A stretch of DNA of 64,000 nucleotides from positions 62,001 through 126,000 of the forward strand of contig JBBQPM010000003.1 of assembly GCA_038217425.1 (NCBI GenBank). Direction: 5' to 3'. The position numbers and the translations under genes are program-made. The DNA comes from JAIEPT01 sp038217425 (lineage in GTDB: Bacteria > Planctomycetota > Planctomycetia > Gemmatales > Gemmataceae). Shown here one piece after another: positions 43,201-51,280 of the stretch (the first letter of the stretch is position 1; each line of letters starts with the position of its first letter). The notes below the pieces were generated by a model. It was not told where the DNA came from. It searched no databases and saw only the letters and a list, made by a program, of their open reading frames with translations.

Positions 43201-44445
43201 AACGACGGCCTTGCCCTTTGATTTCACGGTCTGATCCGCCACGCGCTTGCCATCGACGTACAAGAGAATGCGATCGGCCGCGTACAGCATGGCCACGCGA
43301 TGCCAGGCGCCGTCGCAGAGTTGGGCGTTCGTCCGCACGTGATCGGGCGTCAGCCCGGGCACGTAGACGGTGAGCAGGCCGGTGCCGTTCTCCGAGAAGA
43401 TCTCCCAGTGCTGGCCCGATTGCTTCGTGTCGTTGGCGGCGAGAATGTTGTAACGGTCCTTGCGCGTCAGCTTCGCCTTCACCTCGACGGTGATCGGCGG
43501 ATTGCGATACGCCGGTTTGCCGTCGATCAGGTAGCCCCCGGCGTTCGGCGTCGGCGCGCTCGTCGAAGCGGTGCGATATTTCGGCTTCGCGCCAGGCGAC
43601 TTGCCGTCGAGTTGCGGTAACAGCCAATCGAGGCCGTCGAGGTTGTCGCGCAGACGCAGTTCGACGTCGTGTTGCGTGTGGCCGAGGATGCCGACCGGTC
43701 CGCGATAGCCGCTGTCGCGGAGGATTTGCAGTAACTTCAAGTCGAGCGTCCCTTCGCCGAGGCAAAGGATCTTCTTCCCTTCGCGGTCCCCCTTTGGGAT
43801 CATGCCGTTCAGATTGAGCGCGAAGAGGTGCGGCATCATCGCCTTGAGCATCTTGGGAAAACGCTCGAGATGGTCGTGGCCATGATGGAGGTTGTAGACG
43901 ATGCCGACGTTGGGCATCTTGAGCGCTTCGAGGACGGCGAGTTGATTCTCGGGTTCGCCGAACCAGTTGCCGTGATTGTAGAGTCCGACCTTGCAGCCCA
44001 ACAGCGCCGCCTCGCCGGCCACGGGTTTCAGAATCTTGACTGCGGCCGCGACCTTCTCCGCCTGCTCCTTGCCGGGAGCCGGGTCGCCGATCGAGACCCA
44101 GAGCTGCGTCTTGATTTCGTGCTTCTTGAGCAGGTCGAGAATCGTGCGGGCGCTGCCCGTCGTACTCGCGGGGAACCACACGGCTTTGAGGGCGATGCCG
44201 TGCTCTTTGAGCAGCGTCAGTTCCTTGTCGAAGGTCGGCAGATGCTCGACTCGCCAATCGTAGGCGTAACGTTTGAAGCCGAGCTGTTTGAGCAGTAGGA
44301 CGCGTTCCTCGGGGCCGCGTTTCTTGGCGTCGAACGGCACGATACACCAGGCAACGAGGTTGTCGCGTTGGAAGAGTTTCTCCTGCCCCGGAACATCGTG
44401 AACGGCCGCGAACAGGAGGAGCGAGATAAGGAGGGGGCGTATCAT
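40276..44445 (-). CDS. Secreted TIM-barrel / LamG / dehydrogenase-propeller / cytochrome c fusion
   Basis: 1389 residues with a signal peptide (LISLLLFAAVHDVPG). From the N-terminus: a sugar-isomerase/AP-endonuclease-2-like TIM barrel (about 25-280; NVGIVYNLHHGHDHLERFP); a LamG/concanavalin-like sandwich (about 305-470; WHRVAMLYAADRILLYVDG); a PVC-type membrane-bound dehydrogenase propeller (about 510-930; GLRGPVGLAFDSKWNLFTND, WPRGWMASKSPERFDLIEP); an all-helical/beta region; and a c-type cytochrome at the C-terminus (CAKCH near 1265, MP near 1365). The fusion links an isomerase-like domain with an electron-transfer module in one exported polypeptide. ATG follows GGAG by 6 nt. Confidence 0.9.
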   Translation of the reverse strand: MIRPLLISLLLFAAVHDVPGQEKLFQRDNLVAWCIVPFDAKKRGPEERVLLLKQLGFKRYAYDWRVEHLPTFDKELTLLKEHGIALKAVWFPASTTGSARTILDLLKKHEIKTQLWVSIGDPAPGKEQAEKVAAAVKILKPVAGEAALLGCKVGLYNHGNWFGEPENQLAVLEALKMPNVGIVYNLHHGHDHLERFPKMLKAMMPHLFALNLNGMIPKGDREGKKILCLGEGTLDLKLLQILRDSGYRGPVGILGHTQHDVELRLRDNLDGLDWLLPQLDGKSPGAKPKYRTASTSAPTPNAGGYLIDGKPAYRNPPITVEVKAKLTRKDRYNILAANDTKQSGQHWEIFSENGTGLLTVYVPGLTPDHVRTNAQLCDGAWHRVAMLYAADRILLYVDGKRVADQTVKSKGKAVVPGNLAIGRLVEGTLGCDGIIESVRLSTGLRIVGEAETPLMNDANTIGLWFPTEGAKELEDRSKFKNPARLANATPASTKQGPTPPAGLQLHPVNAKLKAVLIDRSESDAYLAVRVDGEGNLFVAGREAVFVFPPKADGSYGPRQEICRFPPDSIIIGLEYLGNDLYVLAANALYILPEARAKWQGVKPRRLLWGLPLDLHVSFHCLAWGPEGDLYLTHGDPLLNASDWERPDHWGHWTLFTRGIGDGAETPWRKTPYTGVGAVLRYNRETGAVKVVATGLRGPVGLAFDSKWNLFTNDNDHESRAAQYAPAKLLHVFPNIDFAWPRGWMASKSPERFDLIEPMISTMGRGVPCDLAYYDEPLLPELRGQLLMDRWDRMAINRYPLRREGLTFRSEEIPWLEGKNNARPVGVAVGRGGRVFATALYLTGNVWSPHCVSDLILITRADDEPGVPFEPIDWTKADLGTLRKENNSDSWERRYRAHQELVRRFGQQPTRYDIPASKAGLLHGYEGDNVSFEKLLPHALSSDLYERQLGCKLLARRASLKDLENLTKSPVTLNRLAATIAIGYRLTVPPSDYVPPANLPLTYSSKNAHFTLTFADAAQPVDLHAQGRVGSFTMAQKWKTLPRSAEENALFDLLVRGLSDTAEPVQTQSAYFLSLLRDERSEPMIAKTRLALRSKALAHVPPRPVAKAWRLGPFLDEIPAIEQRPLDLTQAWTLAESSEGRFAVAPGTVFLAFRLESGLRQPALLTIAGQASIWHNGKLVSMAGDVVPLDLQPGSNDLLVRSSNEVTLHFRTKERTQATLPEKTKPLSIATGPERVPPEFLELDWSKESLKGDAANGRRLFGALACAKCHAISPDQSVVGAPSLTDAKKRFTVPHLVESILLPTRQIAETFRGSILELKSGQIHTGLIVQETADVVELLQADASRRTIAKKEIEERRPSPISPMPAGVVKTPGELRDVLAYLLSNHPLPP

Positions 44446-44593
44446 GAGATCTCCGCATGGGGGTTGCCGACCGGAGGCGGTACGGCCACGATAGGCGTTC
44501 GATCGATGAAGTCAACGGGCCCGCGAAACGTTCCCGCCGAGATCGAAATGGATAAGATGCCCACGAGGCCTGGCCCATATTCAGGAGCGCCGA

Positions 44594-45547
44594 ATGTCCG
44601 CGAAACTCCATGCACTGGATTGCGCCTTGCGGCCGATGGTCGAGGCGGACGTGCCCCTTCATGGCGCCATGCTCAAGCGGTCGTTCAACCAGTGGTACTG
44701 GAACCACGGCGCCGGCAAGGATCACTTCACGTGCGACGACCGAGACATGACGATCTTCGCGGAGATCTATCGCCGAATCAGTCCGGGCCATTGCGTGGTC
44801 GCCGCGGATCCGGAAACGGGCGCCATGATGGGCGCTTGCTTTTACCATCCGCGCGAGCGGCACGTGAGTCTCGGAATCATGGCGGTCGACTCCAAATACT
44901 TCGGCCGCGGCGTTGGCGGTAGGCTCATCAAGCACATCGTCGAGTTTACGGAGTCCCACGGATACGACGCGCTGCGCCTGGTCGGCAGCGCCTGCAACAT
45001 GGACTCGTTCTCGCTCTACAACCGCGCCGGCTTCGTACCACGCGTCGTCCATCAAGATATGGTGCTCGCCGTGCCCGCGGACGGAACCGGTCGCCCCGTG
45101 GCGCTGGGCGAGCGGGTGCGCGCGGCCACGCCGGACGATGTCGCGAACATTGGCGCGCTCGAGCTGGAAATCAGCGGCATTCGCCGGGAGGGGGACTATC
45201 GGTTCTGCATCGAGAATCCGCTCGGTTGTCTGCATGCCTCGGTGATGGAAGATGCGCGCGGAAACCTCGCCGGCTTCGCCGTCTCCATTCGGCATAAGGC
45301 GATCAACATGCTCGGCCCCGCGTTTGCCCGCACCGAGGACGAGATGCTCGCCTTGATGCAGCACGAACTCGAACGCTTCCGCGGCGCCTCGGTATTGGCG
45401 GTCGTTCCCATGGAGAATCGCCGCCTCGTGGAAGCCCTCTATCGATGGGGCGGCGTCAATGTCGAAACCCATCTCCTGCAGGTCCGCGGCAAGTTTCAGC
45501 CGATCGCGGGAGTGAATCTGCCGAGCTTTTTGCCGGAAACCGGTTGA
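44594..45547 (+). CDS. GNAT-family N-acetyltransferase with a degenerate second GNAT domain
   Basis: 317 residues. Domain 1 (about 8-160) has the acetyl-CoA motif RGVGGRLIKHIVEFTE preceded by LGIMAVDSKYFG and ends SFSLYNRAGF, the classic GNAT ending. The second half (about 165-300) repeats the fold (RVRAATPDDVANIGALELEI; ENRRLVEALYRWGG) without a clear pyrophosphate loop. Tandem GNATs of this kind usually keep one active site. Substrate unknown. The ATG has CAGGAG 9 nt upstream; the gene is divergent from the fusion gene. Confidence 0.9.
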   Translation: MSAKLHALDCALRPMVEADVPLHGAMLKRSFNQWYWNHGAGKDHFTCDDRDMTIFAEIYRRISPGHCVVAADPETGAMMGACFYHPRERHVSLGIMAVDSKYFGRGVGGRLIKHIVEFTESHGYDALRLVGSACNMDSFSLYNRAGFVPRVVHQDMVLAVPADGTGRPVALGERVRAATPDDVANIGALELEISGIRREGDYRFCIENPLGCLHASVMEDARGNLAGFAVSIRHKAINMLGPAFARTEDEMLALMQHELERFRGASVLAVVPMENRRLVEALYRWGGVNVETHLLQVRGKFQPIAGVNLPSFLPETG

Positions 45548-45604
45548 TGAACCGAGAAAGCCCAACGGGTGACGCCAGGTATTCGGGCGCCTCACCCGCC
45601 GGGC

Positions 45605-45635
45605 TTGCATCACTCTTGTCCGCGGGGAGTATAAA
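45605..45635 (+). promoter_or_regulatory. Candidate promoter upstream of the inverted repeat
   Basis: TATAAA at 45630-45635 with TTGCAT at 45605-45610 (19-nt spacer). If used, transcripts towards 45846 would carry a 200-nt leader containing the 26-bp hairpin at 45710. A closer alternative -10, TATAAC at 45805-45810, lies after the hairpin. Confidence 0.3.
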
Positions 45636-45709
45636 ATAGGCGTGCTCGTTCCGATAATAGACCTCGTCGCAAGACGAACTATACCTTTCGCGGTCCACCG
45701 TAAGTCAAG

Positions 45710-45779
45710 GAGCCGCGACCGCTAGGGAGCGGCTTGAAGTTCCCTGGCACGTGAAGCCGCTCCCTAGCGGTCGTGGCTC
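45710..45779. repeat. 26-bp inverted repeat, one mismatch, 18-nt loop
   Basis: Arms at 45710-45735 and 45754-45779, core CGACCGCTAGGGAGCGGCTT, pair with a single mismatch. It lies between the GNAT gene and the secreted protein gene at 45846, both on the plus strand, in a 298-nt gap that otherwise holds no gene. Same arm length class as the other repeats of the window. Confidence 0.93.
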
Positions 45780-45845
45780 TGGTAGCAATATTCCCCGCGT
45801 ACGGTATAACGCTACCGCCCGCACCTCCTCAGAAGAGTCGTCGCC

Positions 45846-46871
45846 ATGCCGTCTCATTGTCTCGCGCTGTTGCTTGTCTTGCCCCTGGCGTCGATCGCGG
45901 CCGCCCAGGAGAAGGAGATTTTCGGGACGTTGCAATCGCTCGATGCCGAGCTGGGCACGGTCTCCATCTCGCAACCCCCCAAGGGACAGGAAAAGTCATT
46001 CAACCTTTTCAAGAAAGAGATTCCCATCACCGACTCGTTCGGCATGCGGCTCAAGTTGACGGACTTGAAAAAGCTCCACCGTCTGGCGCTGATCACCTCC
46101 GCGGACGAAGACGTCGTCGCCATTCGCGTCGAATCGAACTTCGACTGGGGCGTGGTCACGCAGGTAGACGCGACTCGCAACGAGCTGATCGCGAATTTGA
46201 GCCACATGCCTCGCGCCGTCAAGATCACTCCCCAGATGCGCGTCTCGCTCGACGGCAAAACGGGATCGGCCGTCGATTTGCGAAACGTGAAACCCTGGTC
46301 GCACGGCGTCAAGATCCTGCTCACCCCCGACCGGACCGCGATTCAAGAGATGTGGATCACCAAATCGAAGTACCATACGAATCCCTACAGCCAACGCATC
46401 TCGATCACCGGTTTCTTGGTTCGCCACGATCCCGAGAAGAAGACGCTGTCGCTGATCACCAGCGATCGCTACAAGTCCGTGGAATTCGAGTACGACTCCT
46501 GGACGCAACTTCGGCTCGTCCACTACACCTACACGACGCTACGCAACGTCCCGGTCAGCCAACTGCAATCGCCTGCCAAGGTGATCGTCGGATACGACAG
46601 CGACACGAAGCGCGCGACGTCCATCACCCTGGATGTCCCCATGGTCTTGCGCCGCACCGTCGCAGCCGTCGATCTGGCAACGCGGAAAATCTCGATCGAA
46701 GCGTCGGAAGAGGGCCCGGCCGAGGATTTCCTGATCGCCGCGGATGCGAAAATTCTGCGCCTGGGCAAGGCGCCGTCCGCACTTGCGGACGTTAAGGTCA
46801 AATCCATCGTCTCTCTGGGGCTGTCGCTCGATCAGAAAGAAGTCTTGTACGTGTCGTTTGCAGACAAATAA
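45846..46871 (+). CDS. Secreted protein of unknown function, beta-rich
   Basis: 341 residues with a signal peptide ending SIAAAQ. The mature part is strand-rich with repeated segments in which a substitution or constant is followed by VDATRNELIANL, HDPEKKTLSLIT, VDLATRKISIEA, giving three or four similar beta modules (about residues 35-95, 110-170, 200-260, 275-335). It resembles planctomycete proteins with SH3/OB-like repeats, but I do not recognise a named family. The metallophosphoesterase gene follows 24 nt later and may be co-transcribed. Confidence 0.85.
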   Translation: MPSHCLALLLVLPLASIAAAQEKEIFGTLQSLDAELGTVSISQPPKGQEKSFNLFKKEIPITDSFGMRLKLTDLKKLHRLALITSADEDVVAIRVESNFDWGVVTQVDATRNELIANLSHMPRAVKITPQMRVSLDGKTGSAVDLRNVKPWSHGVKILLTPDRTAIQEMWITKSKYHTNPYSQRISITGFLVRHDPEKKTLSLITSDRYKSVEFEYDSWTQLRLVHYTYTTLRNVPVSQLQSPAKVIVGYDSDTKRATSITLDVPMVLRRTVAAVDLATRKISIEASEEGPAEDFLIAADAKILRLGKAPSALADVKVKSIVSLGLSLDQKEVLYVSFADK

Positions 46872-46895
46872 GCTGGCCGCATTCGGAGCCTGACC

Positions 46896-47780
46896 ATGAA
46901 TCGCCGACAATGTCTCACCGCCCTTGGCGCCAGCGTCGTGTTGAAACTTCCTGCCTTCGCCGATTCCGTGCAGCGCCCGGAGTTTTCATTCCTCATCGTC
47001 ACCGACACGCACATCGGCCGGCAGGACAGCATGGCCCCGGCCACGCGCTGGACGCAGACGGTCCGCGCCCTCGACGCCGCCGCCGGCGATTTCGTGCTGC
47101 ATCTGGGGGACGTCGTCGACGGTCAGCGCGAGGCCCAGTACGCGGTCTACAAGGACATTCGTCGGGGACTGCGCAAGCCGATCCACGAGATCCCCGGCAA
47201 TCACGACCAGGCCGACCACTTTGAGAAACACATTCGCGAAAGTATCGACATGGTGCTCGACCACAAGGGCGTCCGTTTCCTGCTCGTGAACAACTCGCAC
47301 ACCGATTCGCACGACGGTTTTTTAACCGGTCGGCAACTGACGTGGATCGGCGAGCGCTGCGACGAGGCGGCCAAACGCGGGCTGTTCCTCATGTTGTGCA
47401 TGCACGTCCCGGTGCACGAAAATCGCCACCCCGACCGCGGCTGGTACGTCAAACCCAAGGACGGCCAAACTGAGCTTTACGCCATCCTCAACCGCCATCG
47501 CGACCGCGTCCTCGCCCTGCTGCACGGCCATTTCCACAACGGCGTCCGCGGCTGGAACGATCACACTCCCTACCACGAAATCCTGTTCCCTTCCGCCCTC
47601 TACAATCAAGATCGCAACTTCGCCAAGACGAAGCCCCCCGGGTATTTTCTCGAGGAACTCCGTCCCGGCTACGTCGCCGTCACGCTCCAGGCAGGTCGGA
47701 TGACGCTGCGCTATCATCCCGTAGGCGTCGCCGCCAATGCCGCGGAGCAGCGCTGCGAACTCCCGCAACTCAAATGGTAG
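46896..47780 (+). CDS. Exported calcineurin-like metallophosphoesterase
   Basis: 294 residues with an RR-containing export signal (NRRQCLTALGASVVLKLPAFA). The two-metal phosphoesterase motifs are complete: D-x-H in VTDTHIG, GD in LHLGDVVDG, GNHD in IPGNHDQ, then MLCMHVPVH and GHFH in LLHGHFHNG. Substrate not readable. CGGAG precedes the ATG. Its 3' end overlaps the convergent RmlD-like gene by 11 nt. Confidence 0.93.
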   Translation: MNRRQCLTALGASVVLKLPAFADSVQRPEFSFLIVTDTHIGRQDSMAPATRWTQTVRALDAAAGDFVLHLGDVVDGQREAQYAVYKDIRRGLRKPIHEIPGNHDQADHFEKHIRESIDMVLDHKGVRFLLVNNSHTDSHDGFLTGRQLTWIGERCDEAAKRGLFLMLCMHVPVHENRHPDRGWYVKPKDGQTELYAILNRHRDRVLALLHGHFHNGVRGWNDHTPYHEILFPSALYNQDRNFAKTKPPGYFLEELRPGYVAVTLQAGRMTLRYHPVGVAANAAEQRCELPQLKW

Positions 47781-48762
47781 CCGGGTAGCGGTAGAGACGT
47801 TCCTGGATTTGCCGCAACGAACGCGCTTCATGGGCGGGCCGATCGTGGTGCCACTGCGGATGCAGCGGCGTCACGTCGCTCCCCAGCGGCCAGGGACGAA
47901 ACGGTTGCCCGCCCCAGAGTCGTACCAATTTGTCGCTATTCATGGAAACGTCCCCGGCGCGCGGCGGCATCGGCCCGGCGGCCTGGCGCGGACAGCCCTT
48001 CAGCAGCTGCGGATCGTAGTCTCCCACGCGATTGACCACCTGGGCGATCTCGTAGAGCGTGTTCGCTCGCGGACCTCCCAGATGATAAATGCCCGCCTCG
48101 TCGCCGGCCAAGAAGCGCTCGAAGACCGGGTTCAGGTCGTCGCAGTAGGTGCAGGAGCGGACCTCGTCGAAATAGAGCGTCGCCGGCCTACCTGCCCGGA
48201 AGCGCGACTGGATCCAGTCAATCGCCCCCGCATGGCCGTTGAAACTCGGGCCCATCGGCAGCGACATCCGCAGTACCGCCGCACGCGGATAGCGTTCGTG
48301 CCAGAGCTGTTCCGCCCGCACCATGGTTTTGCCGTAGACGGTGACCGGATCGGTCGGCGCCGACTCGAGATAATTGCCCGCGCCGGCGCCGGAGTAGACC
48401 AGGTCCGACGAAACATGCACGGCTCGCACCGAATGGCGATGAAGCAGGCTTTCCAGTAACGCCTGCACGCTGGCGACGTTGATGCGTTCGGCCATCGCGG
48501 GATTGAGTTCGCATGATTTAAGGGCGCAGTTGCCCACGGCGTTCAGAACCGAGCGGAAGCCGTAGCGGTCGAAGAGATGGCGCATGCCAACGGCATCGTC
48601 GGTGTCAATGGCGACGACTCCGGGCCCGACGAACCTGAAGGTTTGCACGGGCCTGATGCCGACGACTTGACCCGGATAGCGCGCGCGGAAGTAGTCGAAG
48701 GCGTTGAAGCCGGCAACCCCGGAGATGCCGGTGATGAGCAGAGGCAGACGATCGCGCAGCAT
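47770..48762 (-). CDS. RmlD-like NAD(P)-dependent sugar-nucleotide reductase, catalytic lysine replaced
   Basis: 330 residues of the extended SDR fold. The Rossmann nucleotide loop is TGISGVAG (11-18), the serine/aspartate strand VHVSSDLVYSG (about 118) and the tyrosine region VTVYGKTM. In RmlD the lysine falls four residues after the tyrosine (Y-x-x-x-K); here that position is M, so the catalytic pair is incomplete. It is therefore probably an inactive or altered dTDP-4-dehydrorhamnose-reductase-like protein. Upstream (minus strand) is the PilZ gene, 33 nt away; a surface-polysaccharide link is possible but unproven. Confidence 0.85.
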   Translation of the reverse strand: MLRDRLPLLITGISGVAGFNAFDYFRARYPGQVVGIRPVQTFRFVGPGVVAIDTDDAVGMRHLFDRYGFRSVLNAVGNCALKSCELNPAMAERINVASVQALLESLLHRHSVRAVHVSSDLVYSGAGAGNYLESAPTDPVTVYGKTMVRAEQLWHERYPRAAVLRMSLPMGPSFNGHAGAIDWIQSRFRAGRPATLYFDEVRSCTYCDDLNPVFERFLAGDEAGIYHLGGPRANTLYEIAQVVNRVGDYDPQLLKGCPRQAAGPMPPRAGDVSMNSDKLVRLWGGQPFRPWPLGSDVTPLHPQWHHDRPAHEARSLRQIQERLYRYPATI

Positions 48763-48795
48763 GACGTAGAAGATTCTAGCGATTACGCGGCCGAT

Positions 48796-49155
48796 CTACA
48801 CCATCAGTTCGATTTCGGAATCCGAGAGGGGCTTGACCAGTTCGCAGCCGACGTGCCAGGCCCCGTCGCGTTGGTCGCGGACCTGGACGACGCGGGTGAG
48901 TAGCGTCTTGGTGCGACCTTCGGGGGATTGGAGATCGATGGCCAGGTACGTGCCGACGCGGAAGGGGTAGCAGAGCGACAGCCCGATGCCGGAGGAGGAA
49001 AGATCGCGGACCTGGGCGCCCCAGGCGAAGCAATCCTGGGCGTCGAGCGGCCGAGCGGTCGCCTCGACGTTGGGATGCCGATAACGCGGTCCGGAGCGTC
49101 GCTCCATTTCCGTCTGCGAGGAGAAAGGGTGGACGAGTGCGGTCTGCGTTTGCAT
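48796..49155 (-). CDS. PilZ-domain protein
   Basis: 119 residues forming a single PilZ domain, a cyclic-di-GMP receptor. The ligand-binding residues are visible as R-x-x-x-R in RRSGPRYR and D-x-S-x-x-G in DLSSSGIGL. The ATG at 49155 follows CGGAGG by 6 nt. Divergent from the kinase gene at 49417, with the repeat element at 49230 between them. As a free PilZ it would act as an adaptor of c-di-GMP signalling; the partner is unknown. Confidence 0.93.
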   Translation of the reverse strand: MQTQTALVHPFSSQTEMERRSGPRYRHPNVEATARPLDAQDCFAWGAQVRDLSSSGIGLSLCYPFRVGTYLAIDLQSPEGRTKTLLTRVVQVRDQRDGAWHVGCELVKPLSDSEIELMV

Positions 49156-49229
49156 GGGTGCCTCCGATGTCTGAATGTTCCGTGAGCAAAGTTAGGTTAT
49201 TTCGGAGGCAGAGTCAAAAAACCGCAACG

Positions 49230-49347
49230 GAAAGCCCAGGGATGGCGATCCCTGGGGCACGCCCGAACGTGTAACTTGGTTGCAATCGTGTCCGATTGAA
49301 ATCGCGTTCCGGAGCGCTTTCCCAGGGCTCGCCATCCCTGGGCTTTC
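49230..49347. repeat. Long-armed inverted repeat, family GAAAGCCCAGGGAT, copy 1
   Basis: Arms 49230-49256 and 49321-49347 (27 nt each, one mismatch) flank a 64-nt centre. Each arm is itself nearly palindromic (CCCAGGGATGGCGATCCCTGG). The element lies between the divergent PilZ and kinase genes. Copies with the same arm family are at 55.96 and 60.29 kb. Confidence 0.95.
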
Positions 49348-49379
49348 ACGGGCTTCATCACGGCTTCAGGTTCGACTTC

Positions 49380-49385
49380 TATAAT
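49380..49385 (+). promoter_or_regulatory. Consensus -10 box for the kinase gene
   Basis: A perfect TATAAT sits 32 nt before the kinase start and 33 nt after the repeat. No convincing -35 sequence is seen 16-18 nt upstream. Confidence 0.4.
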
Positions 49386-49416
49386 GACCGGACGTCGAAT
49401 TTCTCGGAGACGCTCC

Positions 49417-50817
49417 ATGGCGATCGACACCGTCGCGAACTGTCCCAACGCGGACGAACTTCGTGCCTTCCAGGCCCAACAGCTCTCCGGCCTGGTGGGC
49501 CAGGCGGTGCATCAACACGTTGAGCAATGTACGCGTTGCCAAAAGGCCCTCGCCGATCTGCGGCACACGGTGTCGCTGCGGGCCCAGGCATCGCTGGAAA
49601 CGCCGGTGCCGCAACCGACGGCGTCAATCAAGAGTCCGCCCGGGCTGGCGACCTTCCCATTTTTGCGGCCCCCCGAACAGAGCGACGAAATCGGCAGGCT
49701 CGGCAATTACCGCGTGCTCCAACTCCTGGAGCGAGGCGGCATGGCCTTTGTCTTTCAGGCCGAGGATCTCTCCTTGTGCCGGCCCGTGGCTCTCAAAGTG
49801 ATGAAGCCCGACATGCAGGAGGACGTGAGCGCCTTCGATCGCTTCCTGCGCGAAGCCCGTTTGCTCGCCTCGGTCAAGCACGAGCATCTCGTCACCGTTT
49901 ACCAGGCGGGCCGGGAGGAAAACACCGTCTACCTGGCGATGGAACTGCTTCAAGGTTGCACGCTGGAGAGCTGGATCCGCCAACACAAAACCCCCGACTT
50001 CGCACAGCTACGTCGACTCAGCCTCGAGATTACCAGCGGGCTCGGCGCCATCCATCGCCATGGGCTGATCCATCGCGACGTCAAGCCGAGCAATATCTGG
50101 GTCGAGCAGCCGAGCAACCGCGTCAAGATCCTCGACTTCGGCCTGGCCCGCATGGTCCGCGACGAAGTCCGGCTCACGCAGACCGGCGTCATCCTCGGTA
50201 CCGTGCAGTACATGGCCCCCGAGCAAGCACGCGGCGGAGCGGTCGACGCCCGTAGCGATCTCTTCAGCCTCGGCTGCGTCCTCTACAACCTGGCGACCGG
50301 CGAACGCCCCTTCGACGGCGAGGAGACGCTGGCGATCCTCACCGCGCTGGCGGTGCATCCCCCCAAGCCGATCCATCTGCTCAACCCCGGGCTCCCGAAA
50401 GAATACGCCGACCTCGTGATGCAGCTTTTGGAGAAGGATCCCAAGAATCGCCCCGCGTCGGCGCAGGCCGTCCTCGAACGCCTGGAAAGCTTGCCGTTCG
50501 ACGTCCCCAGCACGATGGTCCGCACGCCCGTCGCTTCCCGCAATGAGTTGCCCGTGACGCAGGTGCTCGTCCCGCCGGCGCCGCCGCGACGGTCGCTCGC
50601 GTGGAAACCCTGGGCAGGCGTCGGCATGCTCGCGCTCTTCAGCGCGATCGCGTTCGGTTTGACGCTCAAGTATTGGCCGAGGAATGACTCGCAGGCGCGG
50701 ACGACCTCCGAACCGCGGCGCATGCCCGAGTTAATCCCGATGAGCGCCGAGACGGCGTCTCGTCGACCTGAAGGAAACGTCGGCGGAGAATTGGCCTTTC
50801 TTCGGCGACGAGCGTAA
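49417..50817 (+). CDS. Ser/Thr kinase with N-terminal zinc finger, probably truncated by a frameshift
   Basis: 466 residues: a zinc finger at 9-41 (CPNADELRAF...HVEQCTRC) like that of the kinase at the window start, a Hanks-type kinase at about 98-365 (ERGGMAFVF, HRDVKPSN, DFGLA, APEQARGG), then a membrane segment at about 405-425 (VGMLALFSAIAFGLTLKYW). After residue 445 the frame becomes unlike coding sequence (ETASRRPEGNVGGELAFLRRRA), while a good frame continues at +1 from 50744. The gene most likely lost or gained one base near 50744-50765. GGAG precedes the ATG. Confidence 0.88.
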   Translation: MAIDTVANCPNADELRAFQAQQLSGLVGQAVHQHVEQCTRCQKALADLRHTVSLRAQASLETPVPQPTASIKSPPGLATFPFLRPPEQSDEIGRLGNYRVLQLLERGGMAFVFQAEDLSLCRPVALKVMKPDMQEDVSAFDRFLREARLLASVKHEHLVTVYQAGREENTVYLAMELLQGCTLESWIRQHKTPDFAQLRRLSLEITSGLGAIHRHGLIHRDVKPSNIWVEQPSNRVKILDFGLARMVRDEVRLTQTGVILGTVQYMAPEQARGGAVDARSDLFSLGCVLYNLATGERPFDGEETLAILTALAVHPPKPIHLLNPGLPKEYADLVMQLLEKDPKNRPASAQAVLERLESLPFDVPSTMVRTPVASRNELPVTQVLVPPAPPRRSLAWKPWAGVGMLALFSAIAFGLTLKYWPRNDSQARTTSEPRRMPELIPMSAETASRRPEGNVGGELAFLRRRA

Positions 50818-51271
50818 GCCCGAGGGCAAGAAGCCGCCGCCGCCGGGGAAGAAAAAGGGTTCGGAGGAAAAGAAGCCGGCTGAAGGCAAGGGGAATCCGC
50901 CGTCGTTTCGAAATATGGTCATTCGCGTGGGGGATGTAAAATCTCCCAAGGGGATCTTCATGCATCCGCCGCCCCCCGACGGCGGCGCCGTGAGCATCAC
51001 GTATACGCTGGATCAGAAGTTCTCGCTGTTCCGAGCCGAGGTTTCGCTCAACGACACCGCGCCCCCCATGATCGAGGGCGAACCGGTCGTTTATACTGTC
51101 TATGGCGATGGCAAACGCCTTTGGCGTTCGCGCGAAATCTGGAGCCAGGTCGATGCCGACAAATGCGAAGTGTCGGTCGAGGGCGTGCGCGAGCTCAAGA
51201 TCGAATTGGTCCGCGAGGGCGAGCCGATGGGCGCCCACGGCGTCTGGCTGGAACCCCGCCTCACGAAATGA
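50744..51271 (+). pseudogene. Displaced C-terminal part of the kinase gene, possibly an extracellular beta domain
   Basis: A 175-codon frame with no upstream start of its own: it begins just after a stop at 50741 and reads LVDLKETSAENWPFFGDERKPEGKK, a lysine/proline linker, then an apparent domain (FRNMVIRVGDVKSPKGIF, YTLDQKFSLFRAEVSLND, GDGKRLWRSREI, ELKIELVREGEPMGAHGVWLEP) that looks like an NPCBM-type carbohydrate-binding module. The simplest reading is the external domain of the kinase, put out of frame. An internal ATG at 50915 would make only 118 residues. Sequencing error is equally possible. Confidence 0.65.
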
Positions 51272-51280
51272 AGTGTCGCG

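Noticed and set aside
42884..45613. 909-residue minus-strand open frame spanning the fusion and GNAT genes
   Set aside because: Overlaps two well-supported genes on both strands and has no recognisable domains; high GC makes long chance frames common.
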